64,000 nt of DNA from DAOULT01 sp964646625 (GTDB taxonomy: Bacteria > Chloroflexota > Anaerolineae > CAZYHC01), in NCBI GenBank assembly GCA_964646625.1, contig CAZYHC010000004.1, positions 62,001 to 126,000 of the forward strand, read 5' to 3'. Shown piece by piece: positions 32,006 to 40,158 of the stretch (its first letter is position 1; each line of letters opens with the position of its first letter). The notes under the pieces were generated by a model, which saw only the letters and a program-made list of their open reading frames with translations, had not been told where the DNA came from and did no database searches. Both the position numbers and the translations under genes were made by a program.

Positions 32006-32862
32006 TATACGCTCTCTCCTGAGTCCGCGATTTTTAGAATTTCTATCGCTCCCATTTCGGCATCCATGAAAAGCATTTTGTGCCGCAGGAGTTCACCACA
32101 CTTCAGGATAATTTTCACCGTTTCCTGGATCTGCCAGGCGGCGGTCATCATAGGAGTGGCCGCCGGACAGCCAAACTGCACCTCGGCTCCCTGCTGGGGC
32201 ACCTCCTCTGCGCCGTAGAGGGCGCGCAGTCCCTTATCGCCGGGCAAGATGGTCATCACCTGGCCGACGTAACCGGCAATCGCTCCATGAACCATGGGGA
32301 TGCCCAGGCGCTGGGCCGCTTCTTGAAGCATCAGGCGGGTGGGCAGACGATCCAGGCAATCGACCACCACCTCTACGTCGGCCAACAACTGGGGCAGGTT
32401 CTCGGCGGTAATGAACAGGTTGTGGGCCACGACCTCTACCGCCGAATTGATCTGAGCCACGTGCGCCTGGGCGCTCTCCGGCTTGGAACGGCCCAGATTG
32501 CGCTCGGAGCTAAGGACCTGACGGTTGAGATTGTGATCGGCGAAGGTGTCGCCGTCGATGAGCACCAACCGTCCCACCCCCATGCGCGCCAGGCCCTCCA
32601 CCACGTTGCCTCCCAACCCGCCCAGCCCCACCACCGCTACGGCGGCGTTGAGCAAGGCTATCTGGCCTTCCCAGCCCACCGTGCCGAAGCTGCGCAGGTA
32701 ACGGCGGGGCAAAACGCGGTTCTCCAAAGCGGCCAATTCTACCTCGCGGGGCGAAAGGCCAAACTCCCCGGCCAGGGTTTGGACCTGCCCCAGAGGGATC
32801 ACCTTCAGCTCGCCCTCTACTTCGGCCAGGTCGTCTATCCGTTTGCGCAAAGTTTCATCCAT
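32005..32862 (-). CDS. ThiF/MoeB/HesA-family adenylyltransferase (E1-like)
   Basis: About 285 residues. ATP-binding VVGLGGLGGNVVEGLARMGVGRLVLIDGDTFADHNLNRQ, the RxxxR-type arginines and D in VVDCLDRLPTR, and FGCPAATPMMTAAWQIQETVKIIL. It would adenylate the C-terminal Gly-Gly of the MoaD-like carrier encoded just upstream. No catalytic Cys rhodanese domain is attached. The typical zinc CxxC pairs of MoeB/ThiF are not visible, as in HesA-type members. ATG 32862 with GGAGG five bases upstream, one base after the MoaD stop. The pair could serve Mo cofactor synthesis for the hydroxylase at 1-4.8 kb or sulfur transfer for another cofactor. Confidence 0.9.
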   Translation of the reverse strand: MDETLRKRIDDLAEVEGELKVIPLGQVQTLAGEFGLSPREVELAALENRVLPRRYLRSFGTVGWEGQIALLNAAVAVVGLGGLGGNVVEGLARMGVGRLVLIDGDTFADHNLNRQVLSSERNLGRSKPESAQAHVAQINSAVEVVAHNLFITAENLPQLLADVEVVVDCLDRLPTRLMLQEAAQRLGIPMVHGAIAGYVGQVMTILPGDKGLRALYGAEEVPQQGAEVQFGCPAATPMMTAAWQIQETVKIILKCGELLRHKMLFMDAEMGAIEILKIADSGESV

Positions 32863-32863
32863 G

Positions 32864-33106
32864 TCAACCTCCTGCAATGGGTGGAAAGATACCTACCCGG
32901 TCGCCATCGGCCAGGAGGTAGCTATCTTCTTTGGACACACCGTTGACGAAAGCGTTTTTTACCGCTTCAAGCGGGATGCCCAACTCGTTTTCTATAAGCT
33001 CTCCCAACGCCGTACCCTCTTTTAGGGTAAGCCGCAGCGCCTCGCCTACCTTTAACCCGGGTACGTGTTTTCGCAGCGTGGCGAAGATTCTGACCTCGAT
33101 CTCCAT
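32864..33106 (-). CDS. MoaD/ThiS-family sulfur carrier protein
   Basis: 80 residues with a beta-grasp fold: IEVRIFATLRKHVPG at the start, LLADGDRVGIFPPIAGG at the end. The terminal Gly-Gly is where the thiocarboxylate forms after adenylation by the E1-like enzyme next in the operon. The VGIFPPIAGG tail is the MoaD pattern rather than ThiS. The ATG at 33106 follows an in-frame TTG by one codon. First gene of the operon, about 70 bases after its promoter. Confidence 0.9.
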   Translation of the reverse strand: MEIEVRIFATLRKHVPGLKVGEALRLTLKEGTALGELIENELGIPLEAVKNAFVNGVSKEDSYLLADGDRVGIFPPIAGG

Positions 33107-33181
33107 CAAAGCTCTTACCCCTTGGGATAGCCATTAATTGTGCCACAATCTGCCAGCCGAAGTTCGATTTCAGTTATGGTG

Positions 33182-33210
33182 ATTTTATCACATCTCAAGC
33201 CTAAAATCAA
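33182..33210 (-). promoter_or_regulatory. Promoter of the MoaD-ThiF-NHL-DUF2298 operon
   Basis: Minus strand TTGATT (33210-33205), 17 bases, TAAAAT (33187-33182). Confidence 0.65.
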
Positions 33211-33470
33211 GTTAATAACCTGAATTGAATTTATTTAACTGCATTGGTTTCGTCTCCAGTTTTGTCCTTCCGCCAGGTGGTGGTATAAGCAGGGCTGAAA
33301 GTGACAGGAGACAGCCGACAGATACCATCAACCAAGTTGCGGCACTCAGGCGGGGGAATGTGCCTTTCCTGGGGAAATTCCGACGACTGAAGTCGTCACT
33401 ACTCGCCTTATTGGACGGCCAAAGTTGTCATAGAAGGGAAAAAATCGTGCCCTTCTCTGACGCCTGATGC
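33211..33470. other. Intergenic region with short hairpins, no gene seen
   Basis: Divergence between the MoaD operon and the end of the second ABC operon. It holds a GACGACT-GA-AGTCGTC stem (33382-33397) and an AGAAGGG/CCCTTCT pair (33432-33457). The short frames here have no recognisable product. From 33504 to 33662, downstream of the last permease gene, one frame on the plus strand (TVRVAFEVIIENGGERYVW) looks faintly protein-like but cannot be assigned. Confidence 0.4.
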
Positions 33471-33503
33471 AAAAACGGGCGAGGCTCTATAACCTCGCCC
33501 GTT
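33471..33503 (-). terminator. Intrinsic terminator of the second ABC operon
   Basis: Perfect 11-bp stem AACGGGCGAGG / CCTCGCCCGTT with an 8-base loop; on the minus strand it is followed by a run of T (complement of 33471-33475). It lies 160 bases after the last permease stop. Confidence 0.85.
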
Positions 33504-33662
33504 CGACGTTTGGAGCAGCCACGCCCGACTGTCAGGGTAGCGTTCGAAGTGATCATCGAGAACGGCGGGGAGCGTTATGTTTGGACCACGTTGCTCACAC
33601 ACGCCGGTGAGGGGATCGCCAGGCGCACGGTAGGGGCTGCAAGTATCCCTCTGAGGCCACGA

Positions 33663-34559
33663 TCACTTGCCAAAGGCCATGCTGAGGCCGCTGGTAATAT
33701 AGTTGCGGAAAACGAGCGCGAAGATTATGGGCGGTACGATGGCCAATACTACCGCCGTCGAAGCCAACGCGTAACTCACATCGAAATTGATAGCCGCCGT
33801 GCTGAGCACCACCGGCACGGTCTTGGAAGCCATGGTCTTGGTGAGCAGCACGGCGAACAGGAACTCGCTGTAGGCATTCATGAAGGCAAAGGCGCCGGTA
33901 GCCGCTATCCCTGGAGCCACCACCGGGATAACCACCCTGGTCAAGCACTGAAACCTGGTGCAACCATCCACCAGGGCGGCGTCTTCCAGGTCGGGAGGCA
34001 TAAAGTCGAAGTATTTGGTCATGAACCAGATGGTGAAGGGAAGGGTGAAAGCCAGGTAGACCAGAATCAAGGCCAGGTAGGTATCCAGGAGGCGCAGGCG
34101 ATCTATGATGACGAAGATGGGTATGGCTATGGCTATGGCCGGGATCAAGCGGCTCAGCATGATAAAGCTGAAGCTAGCATTCCGCCCCCTGAATTTCAGT
34201 CTACTAAAGGCGTAAGCGGCCAAGACACTGACGGCCACGTTGAGAAACATGGTGGCTGTAGACACGATGAAACTATTCTTGAGGGCAGGGAGGGCCGCGA
34301 GAGCCTCCCCGGAAGCCTTATGGCCCATCGTTATTTTGCCAGGATCGTAATCATAAGCAGGTGGCGGTATGCGGGTGATGATATATTTATAGTTGTCCAG
34401 CGTGGGATTGTGGGGTATCCAGTGAGGCGGCACGGAGAAAAGCTCATTGTCCAACTGGAAACTGGCGTCCACGATCCACAATATGGGCCCGACCAGCCAG
34501 ATGACCAAAATAACGCTCATCGCATACAGGAAAATCCGTTTCCCTATTGACATCCTCAT
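33663..34559 (-). CDS. Sugar ABC transporter permease, MalG type (second system)
   Basis: 298 residues, six predicted helices, EAA loop EDAALVDGCTRFQCLTRVVIPVVAP. A periplasmic segment of about 60 residues after helix 1 (ITRIPPPAYDYDPGKITMGHKASGEALAAL) corresponds to a similarly placed one in the permease at 9726-10604. Forms the channel with the preceding permease. The start overlaps no neighbour: 35 bases separate the two permease genes. Last gene before the terminator at 33471. Confidence 0.93.
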   Translation of the reverse strand: MRMSIGKRIFLYAMSVILVIWLVGPILWIVDASFQLDNELFSVPPHWIPHNPTLDNYKYIITRIPPPAYDYDPGKITMGHKASGEALAALPALKNSFIVSTATMFLNVAVSVLAAYAFSRLKFRGRNASFSFIMLSRLIPAIAIAIPIFVIIDRLRLLDTYLALILVYLAFTLPFTIWFMTKYFDFMPPDLEDAALVDGCTRFQCLTRVVIPVVAPGIAATGAFAFMNAYSEFLFAVLLTKTMASKTVPVVLSTAAINFDVSYALASTAVVLAIVPPIIFALVFRNYITSGLSMAFGK

Positions 34560-34594
34560 AGCCGCAATTCCTTTCCTCGCTACGGAAAATCGCC

Positions 34595-35500
34595 CTACTC
34601 TTTGTAGAGTTCCTCGCTACGCAGCGCCCAGAAGTAAAATATCGCCATCACCAGGGTGAGAAGGGCTATTATGAAAGCCAAGGCCGCCCCTCTCCCCAGA
34701 TTCAAATGGGTGAAGATCTCGGTATAAGTGTACCAGGCCAGAAGCATGGTGGCATCGGCTGGCCCCCCGCCGGTCATCACAAACACCAGGTCGAAGGTGA
34801 TGAAGCCGATCAAGGTCTCCAAGATCAAGAGCACGGTCAAAGTTGGTCTCAGGAAGGGGAAGGTCACATTCCGAAAGGTGGCCCAGGCCCCGCCCCCATC
34901 GATCTTGGCCGCATCATAGAGTTCGGGAGGTATGACCTGGAGGGTGGCCAAAAGCAATATGGTCGCCAGGGGCACATCCTTCCATAAACGGGCCACGATC
35001 AAAGCCAACTTGGCCGTGTCTGGGTTGCCGAGGAAGGAGTAATATTTGTTTATAATACCTAAGGAGTAGAGGAGCCCATTGAGCACCCCTACGTTTCCGG
35101 CAAACATCCAGCGCCAGATGATCCCGGCCATGACCACCGGGATGGCCCAGGGGATGAGGATGAGAACTTGCAACACCTTGGCCCCAAAGAACTTCTCATT
35201 TAATAGCAAGGCGATCAGTATCCCCAGAACGACATCACCCACCACAATCACAAACGTGAATTGAGCTGTCGTGTTGAAGGAACGACGGAGGCCGGGGTTC
35301 TTCAAGACATCAGCAAAGTTCTTCAGCCCGGTGAAGGGATGTTTACCAGGAGCGGTCAGAACGTTCTTATGCAAGGCCAGGTCCAGGTTGTACACGACCG
35401 GGTATACAGTGAAGAGGACAATGATCAAGAGGGCGGGAAGGATGGAGAGATAAGCATAGATATGCCTCCTTCCCGCTGCGGAGTAACCACTTACTTTCAT
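34595..35500 (-). CDS. Sugar ABC transporter permease, MalF type (second system)
   Basis: 301 residues with six helices and EAA loop YDAAKIDGGGAWATFRNVTFPFLRP. The N-terminus MKVSGYSAAGRRHIYAYLSILPALLIIVLFTVYPVVYNL is the usual short cytoplasmic head and first span. Lies between binding-protein and MalG genes in the standard order. The missing ATPase gene implies a shared ATPase, as for the first system. Confidence 0.93.
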   Translation of the reverse strand: MKVSGYSAAGRRHIYAYLSILPALLIIVLFTVYPVVYNLDLALHKNVLTAPGKHPFTGLKNFADVLKNPGLRRSFNTTAQFTFVIVVGDVVLGILIALLLNEKFFGAKVLQVLILIPWAIPVVMAGIIWRWMFAGNVGVLNGLLYSLGIINKYYSFLGNPDTAKLALIVARLWKDVPLATILLLATLQVIPPELYDAAKIDGGGAWATFRNVTFPFLRPTLTVLLILETLIGFITFDLVFVMTGGGPADATMLLAWYTYTEIFTHLNLGRGAALAFIIALLTLVMAIFYFWALRSEELYKE

Positions 35501-35618
35501 TATCAGCTATCTCCTCCCTTCTTCAATTGCGGAACACCCACCACCGCGAACCCTGATCCTCTGGGCTCAGGGAGGCCGGCACTGCCGGCCTCCCTGGCAT
35601 CGAGCTTGGTTGGGGCAC

Positions 35619-36953
35619 CTACTCGTATTCAGCCTTCAACTCGTTCCACTTGTCGCCGATGTTCTTGACGCATTCCTCGACGGAGACGTCTCCCAGATAG
35701 CCGCGTTGAAGCTCGGCCCTGGTGAAGACATCCCACGAGGCGTACCAGGGGGAGAGTTTCCGAGCCCGAGCGGTCTTGGCGATCTGCTCCAACTGGTCTA
35801 CATCGGTCCACGAGCCGAAGGCCTCCCGGATCTCCTGGTCCTCATACAGCGGCATAGGCCCGAAGCCCAGCCCATGCTCCAGCGCCCACCTCTTGACCAC
35901 CGGCCAGGAGCCATCGGGGCCCGGCCCGGCGAAGTATAGCATGAACTTCCAGGCCGCATCCTTGGCCGCCTGGTCCCGCTCGGCCAGTTTGCTGCTGACG
36001 CAGTAGAAGCGGACGAAGCCCAGGGTCTGATGGGTGGGGCCGGGGATGGGGACCGTCTTGAAGTTCCCCGCCTCCGCGGACTGGTCGGGGTCCTGCCAGA
36101 AGGCCACGCCGGAGGCGCGGCCCATGCCGTAGACCTGGGTGCCGGCCATCACCGCCTGGCCTGAGGCCACTCCGTCCCGGGTCAGGCTCTCGGGGTCCAC
36201 GAGCCCCTCATCCAAAGCGGTCTTCACCCACTTGATGTGTTGCTCCAGGGTGCTGTCGGGAATGGGGTTGCCATCGGCATCGATGAAGGTGGGCTCCAGG
36301 TTATCGTCGAAGAACTCATCGCCCCGGGACATGAGCATGGCGGTGACGACCTCGATGGAGAAGGGCTCCTGCTGGGACCAGCCGAACCCGATGGGGTATT
36401 CCACCAGCCCTTTCTCCTTTATGATCCGGGAGTGCTCCAGGACGTCCTCCCAGGTCTCCGGGTCGCCCTCGATGCCCGCCTCCTCGTAGAAGCGCGTGTT
36501 ATAGGTGAAGCTGATGGGGTCGGCATAATAGGGCAGCCCATACAACTCCCCGTTATAGGTCATGCCGGCCAGGGTGTAGGGGAACATGTCCGCGGTCAAG
36601 GCGTCAACCTCATCTGCGGGGAAGACCTCCTTGAGAGGGACGATCCAGCCGGCGCTGGCCCACTCCTGCAACCAGTGGTCCGAACCGTAGAGGACATCCG
36701 GCACGGCGGTGCCCGCCACGAAGTTAGTGACCACCGTATCGTGGTAATGGCCCCAGTCGTAGTCGGTCAGGATCACCTGGACTCCAGGGGCAGTGGCCTC
36801 GAACTTGCTGATGTTGTCCTGGATCATGTCCACGGCATAGGTCCAGACCACGAAATCCACGGTCACCTCCTCTGGCGCTGGCCTGGGACCCCAGCCCGCT
36901 ACCACTAATGCCAGAGCCACACTTAGCACGAACAAAATCTTTAGCCCTTTCAT
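35619..36953 (-). CDS. Sugar ABC transporter substrate-binding protein (second system)
   Basis: 444 residues, family 1 solute-binding protein, paralogous over its full length to 7375-8700 (shared FVVWTYAVDMIQDNI, LPYYADPISFTYN, KFMLYFAGP and LEHGLGFGPMPLYEDQEI blocks). The signal sequence is Sec-type (MKGLKILFVLSVALALVVAGWG) in place of the Tat signal of its paralogue, and it lacks a lipobox Cys, so retention at the surface is unclear. Cognate permeases follow. Two enzymes are encoded upstream in the same operon, which may process the imported molecule. Confidence 0.92.
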   Translation of the reverse strand: MKGLKILFVLSVALALVVAGWGPRPAPEEVTVDFVVWTYAVDMIQDNISKFEATAPGVQVILTDYDWGHYHDTVVTNFVAGTAVPDVLYGSDHWLQEWASAGWIVPLKEVFPADEVDALTADMFPYTLAGMTYNGELYGLPYYADPISFTYNTRFYEEAGIEGDPETWEDVLEHSRIIKEKGLVEYPIGFGWSQQEPFSIEVVTAMLMSRGDEFFDDNLEPTFIDADGNPIPDSTLEQHIKWVKTALDEGLVDPESLTRDGVASGQAVMAGTQVYGMGRASGVAFWQDPDQSAEAGNFKTVPIPGPTHQTLGFVRFYCVSSKLAERDQAAKDAAWKFMLYFAGPGPDGSWPVVKRWALEHGLGFGPMPLYEDQEIREAFGSWTDVDQLEQIAKTARARKLSPWYASWDVFTRAELQRGYLGDVSVEECVKNIGDKWNELKAEYE

Positions 36954-37102
36954 TCTTTTCCTCCTTTTCCTCCTTGAAGAAGATGTGCGGTTTCAGTCTT
37001 ACTGCTCCGATACCTTTGGAAACTCTCTACCTCGCTTTTTCCCTACGGCCTCACCTCCTTTATGTCGTCTATTTCATCCTCACTCAGGAAATCCAGTCGC
37101 CG

Positions 37103-38437
37103 TCAGCGGACATCTGTCTTCAGTTCCTTCAGCATTTGCACCGCTGCTTCAACCAGCATTTCCGCCCCCCCCGACGCAAGGCGTGCACATTCCACTTCGT
37201 ACTCACCCTGTAAAAAGGCCTTGCGGTGGGGCACATAGGAGATCGAGCTGGTGTTAGCCAGTTCGATCACTATCGTGTTTTCGAAGGGGGAGAGGTTCTT
37301 GATAGTCAGGCCATTCTCCACGAACAGCTCGCCTGGCAGGGTAACGATGGCCGTTTTGTGGCTGAGCCGGAAGGCCTGGACCTCCAACGGCAGTGTTTCC
37401 CCTTCTTTCCGCTGCTCTTCCAGCCAGAAAATCCGCTTCATTTTAACCTGATCTAAGAACTGCTTCCGTTCGCTGGTCTCCTCGCTGTGGGACGAAAGCT
37501 CGTCGCTTCTTAACTTTTTGGCCCATTCCAAATCCTCGGCGCTGTAAGGGCGCAATGGCACGTGGAGGGTGCGGCTGCGCGCGGCCAGAGAGGGGGTTTC
37601 ATCTCTGAGGGAAGACATTTTGGCCTTGATGGCTGCGGCCAAAGCTTCGCCGATGTGCTTCGTCTTTGTCTTGTGGCCGCTCTGGGGCCCCGGTTTGGAG
37701 AAATCCCAGTGATTGAGGTTGCCACAGCAGCCGTTGGCGAATACTGACACAAAATCATGGCCCAGCTCTTTTCGCAGCGAGGTCTCAAGCCAATAGGGAT
37801 AGTCGGCGCTGACGGTCTCCGCGGACCCGACACCACCCTTTTGGTACCTCGCTCCGTACTCTTTAACCGTGTCGCAATGCAGGGCAAAGTTGGTAAGCGA
37901 GACCAGCGGGGTGCCGTCCGCGGCATCGCGGAACAGGGCGAATACAATTTCAGGGTCAATTGGGCCTGCCGGACGCACAATGTTGGGATTCAGGAACATG
38001 GGGTTGAACATCACCGTTCCATCTTTCATAAAATATCGCCGATGGAATGAAACGGTATACTCCTGGCCCAGGAGGGTTTGGATTGTTACGGGCCTGGCAG
38101 CGGCCTGAGCCTCAGCAATGGCCTCGACAATGCTATTCACCAGGGCCTCCCCCTCTTGCTGGCTGCCGATCATGTGATTGTGTGTGGCCGCGATGCAGAT
38201 GCTCGAGTAAGGGATGCCGGTTCGTTTGGAAGCCAGCTCGCGGGCTGGCGTGGTTACATCATCTCCAACGCCTATCAGGTCGCATTCTGCCAGCGCAAAT
38301 TGCTCTACTCCCTGCCGCCATACGATGGCTTTGACATTCAGCGGATCGAGTATTACAGCGTCTTCTCCCGTGATGTCCACTACGGCCTGGCCCACCTGCA
38401 ATTGAGCAGAGAGTTCCTTTTTATTTTTATTAGCCAT
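37103..38437 (-). CDS. Neutral/alkaline ceramidase-like protein
   Basis: 444 residues resembling the N-terminal catalytic domain of neutral/alkaline non-lysosomal ceramidases: an AVVDITGED opening (family GxxxDITP), the zinc-ligand pattern IAATHNHMIG, NFALHCDTV...VSADYPYWLE, and ANGCCGNLNHWD. No signal peptide is seen, so unlike bacterial ceramidases it would be cytoplasmic. The combination with a sugar importer suggests an amidase or hydrolase acting on an imported amide- or sugar-containing compound rather than ceramide. The C-terminal immunoglobulin-like domain of true ceramidases is missing or short. Confidence 0.78.
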   Translation of the reverse strand: MANKNKKELSAQLQVGQAVVDITGEDAVILDPLNVKAIVWRQGVEQFALAECDLIGVGDDVTTPARELASKRTGIPYSSICIAATHNHMIGSQQEGEALVNSIVEAIAEAQAAARPVTIQTLLGQEYTVSFHRRYFMKDGTVMFNPMFLNPNIVRPAGPIDPEIVFALFRDAADGTPLVSLTNFALHCDTVKEYGARYQKGGVGSAETVSADYPYWLETSLRKELGHDFVSVFANGCCGNLNHWDFSKPGPQSGHKTKTKHIGEALAAAIKAKMSSLRDETPSLAARSRTLHVPLRPYSAEDLEWAKKLRSDELSSHSEETSERKQFLDQVKMKRIFWLEEQRKEGETLPLEVQAFRLSHKTAIVTLPGELFVENGLTIKNLSPFENTIVIELANTSSISYVPHRKAFLQGEYEVECARLASGGAEMLVEAAVQMLKELKTDVR

Positions 38438-38500
38438 ATGACCTTATCTCCTTAGATTGTTAGGGCCTTGTCAAAGTCGAAGCCGGGGCCGAATGGTGAC

Positions 38501-39868
38501 CTACTCCAGGTCCTTTGATACATCTACGGCGGCAAAGAACTGGCCGCGTTTCACAGGATGGAATTCTCTGGGGGGCTGTTCCCAGTCCAATTGCAGGGTG
38601 CCCTGTTCTCCAGGAAGAAGGTGCCAACTGCCGACCATGTACACTCGCCCCTCCTGGTCCGCCGCCAACGAATCAATGTGGCGGGGAGTCCGCCCCTCCT
38701 GATCCACGATCTGGCCGTGGTCCATGAGGGCCCCCTGGGTTTGAGGCTCCAAGGACACGCTCTTCAGGTGAAAGTCCTCCGGTCTCCCCACCACGTCCGG
38801 GTCTTTGTCTCTTTCGGCTTCCCCGCTGTAACCACGGGCACTTACCAGGTCGCCCCGCTGAATGTAGAAAACGCGATCCTTGCCCAGGGCCACCGGCAGG
38901 AAGGTCGGGCCGATGAAACCGACCGGCTGGAACGCTTCGCCCGTTTCGATGTTCTTGCCGGGATCGAAGATCCAAAGCCGTTCATCCTCGCCGGCCAGAT
39001 GTCCCATCGTGAACAGGCCGCGAGCTCTCCCTGGCAGGGCCTCGGCCCAGGTCCAGGAGCGGTCAACCAACTGCTCCTCAGGCACGGGCTCCCCATCTGG
39101 AGCCAGCCTGCAATCGGGCAGCACATCGTCGTAGCGCGCAATCTGGCCGGTATCGGCCAGCACGCGATACAAGTTCCCCTGCCCGCCTTCTGGATAGATA
39201 CCGTGCTTGCGCCAGGTCGTGAACCAGCAGTCCCCCTGGTGGTCTACAAAGAACCAAAAGCACGCGCCCTGACCTTTCTGAACCACCCGCCCCAGGTCTT
39301 GTTTCTCGCCAGTTGGAATGTCGATCTTGTAGATGTGACAGCCCCCGCTTTCTACATCCTCTGAGGCAAAGGGGGCGGAAAATACGTATAGCTTCTGCCG
39401 GAGGGGGTCCACGTTGATGGCGGAATAAATCGTATATCGGGGGCGGACGATCCCAAAATCCCGGAAGCTACCCGTCGCCATTTCGTATCCGATCACGTGG
39501 GCTCCCGTGAAGGCGTCCTTCGCTTCCTCCCAGTAGTTCGACAGGTGCGTGGTGAAATAAAGCCAACCGTCGGCTTCGACGATGGGGCTGTGAATCTTTC
39601 CCTGCGGCGGGGTCTGGGTGAGATCCTCCCCGCAGACCACGGTCATGTCTTCGGCCAAAACCGTTAGCTGCCTGGAGAGCGGCTCAAACCGGAAAAAACC
39701 CGCTCCATGACGATAGGAATGGGTCGAGGAACCGAAGTAACAAGCGCCGTCGGACGCGGCCATGATGCCTTGCCATTGGCCGTCATAATCAGGCACGATC
39801 TTGTTCAGCGACACGGAATAGGCCAGGCATTGTTTCTCCGTAGATGAATCGAGCTGTCTGTACGGCAT
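38501..39868 (-). CDS. Seven-bladed beta-propeller protein of unknown function
   Basis: 455 residues, no signal peptide. Repeated Gx(D/N)Gx(L/V)Y-like blades such as GKIHSPIVEADGWLYFTTHL, LYVFSAPFASED, ACFWFFVDHQGDCWFTTWRKHG, and DSLAADQEGRVYMVGSWHLL suggest a propeller similar to oligogalacturonide lyases or SMP-30-like proteins. His and Trp residues at blade edges (THL, WRKHG) could form a sugar- or metal-binding site. First gene of the ABC operon; with the ceramidase-like enzyme it may convert the imported compound. Function not assignable from sequence. Confidence 0.65.
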   Translation of the reverse strand: MPYRQLDSSTEKQCLAYSVSLNKIVPDYDGQWQGIMAASDGACYFGSSTHSYRHGAGFFRFEPLSRQLTVLAEDMTVVCGEDLTQTPPQGKIHSPIVEADGWLYFTTHLSNYWEEAKDAFTGAHVIGYEMATGSFRDFGIVRPRYTIYSAINVDPLRQKLYVFSAPFASEDVESGGCHIYKIDIPTGEKQDLGRVVQKGQGACFWFFVDHQGDCWFTTWRKHGIYPEGGQGNLYRVLADTGQIARYDDVLPDCRLAPDGEPVPEEQLVDRSWTWAEALPGRARGLFTMGHLAGEDERLWIFDPGKNIETGEAFQPVGFIGPTFLPVALGKDRVFYIQRGDLVSARGYSGEAERDKDPDVVGRPEDFHLKSVSLEPQTQGALMDHGQIVDQEGRTPRHIDSLAADQEGRVYMVGSWHLLPGEQGTLQLDWEQPPREFHPVKRGQFFAAVDVSKDLE

Positions 39869-40029
39869 GTTTCCCTCCTTTGGAATCTACAATGGAGTCT
39901 ACGACTGGAATTTACAACCCGTTCGGGCGGGTTGATCGTTGCCCTCCAGCATCGGAAATCCGGCGATGATAACGATTCTTCTTGATGGGTTAGGATAGAA
40001 CCGTTGGAACTTGTTCTTACCTGACCCCT

Positions 40030-40059
40030 ATTATATCACACCCTGCCTATTCTGTCCAA
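40030..40059 (-). promoter_or_regulatory. Promoter of the second ABC operon
   Basis: Minus strand TTGGAC (40059-40054), 18 bases, TATAAT (40035-40030). The leader of about 155 bases down to 39869 contains the hairpin AACCCG-TTCGGG-CGGGTT around 39916-39933, possibly attenuating. Confidence 0.75.
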
Positions 40060-40096
40060 CGCCAGACTGCGCACACGCGAAGCCCGTTTACCAAAT

Positions 40097-40127
40097 TTGG
40101 ACAAAGGCCCGTGTTCTGTGCTATAAT
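40097..40127 (+). promoter_or_regulatory. Promoter of the secreted-protein gene
   Basis: TTGGAC (40097-40102), 19 bases, TATAAT (40122-40127). Divergent from the minus-strand promoter at 40030 with about 40 bases between the boxes, leaving room for one shared regulator. Confidence 0.7.
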
Positions 40128-40158
40128 AAACGTGGAGTGGAGAAAGGAGGACAAACAA

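Noticed and set aside
33510..33662. Protein-like stretch TVRVAFEVIIENGGERYVW in the gap after the second ABC operon
   Set aside because: It could be a gene fragment, but there is no family match, start or ribosome site.
33510..34550. A 346-codon open frame on the plus strand over the MalG-type permease gene
   Set aside because: It is antisense to a clear permease, and its product is rich in His, Gly and Gln without a recognisable domain; the frame is open because of GC-biased codon use in the real gene.
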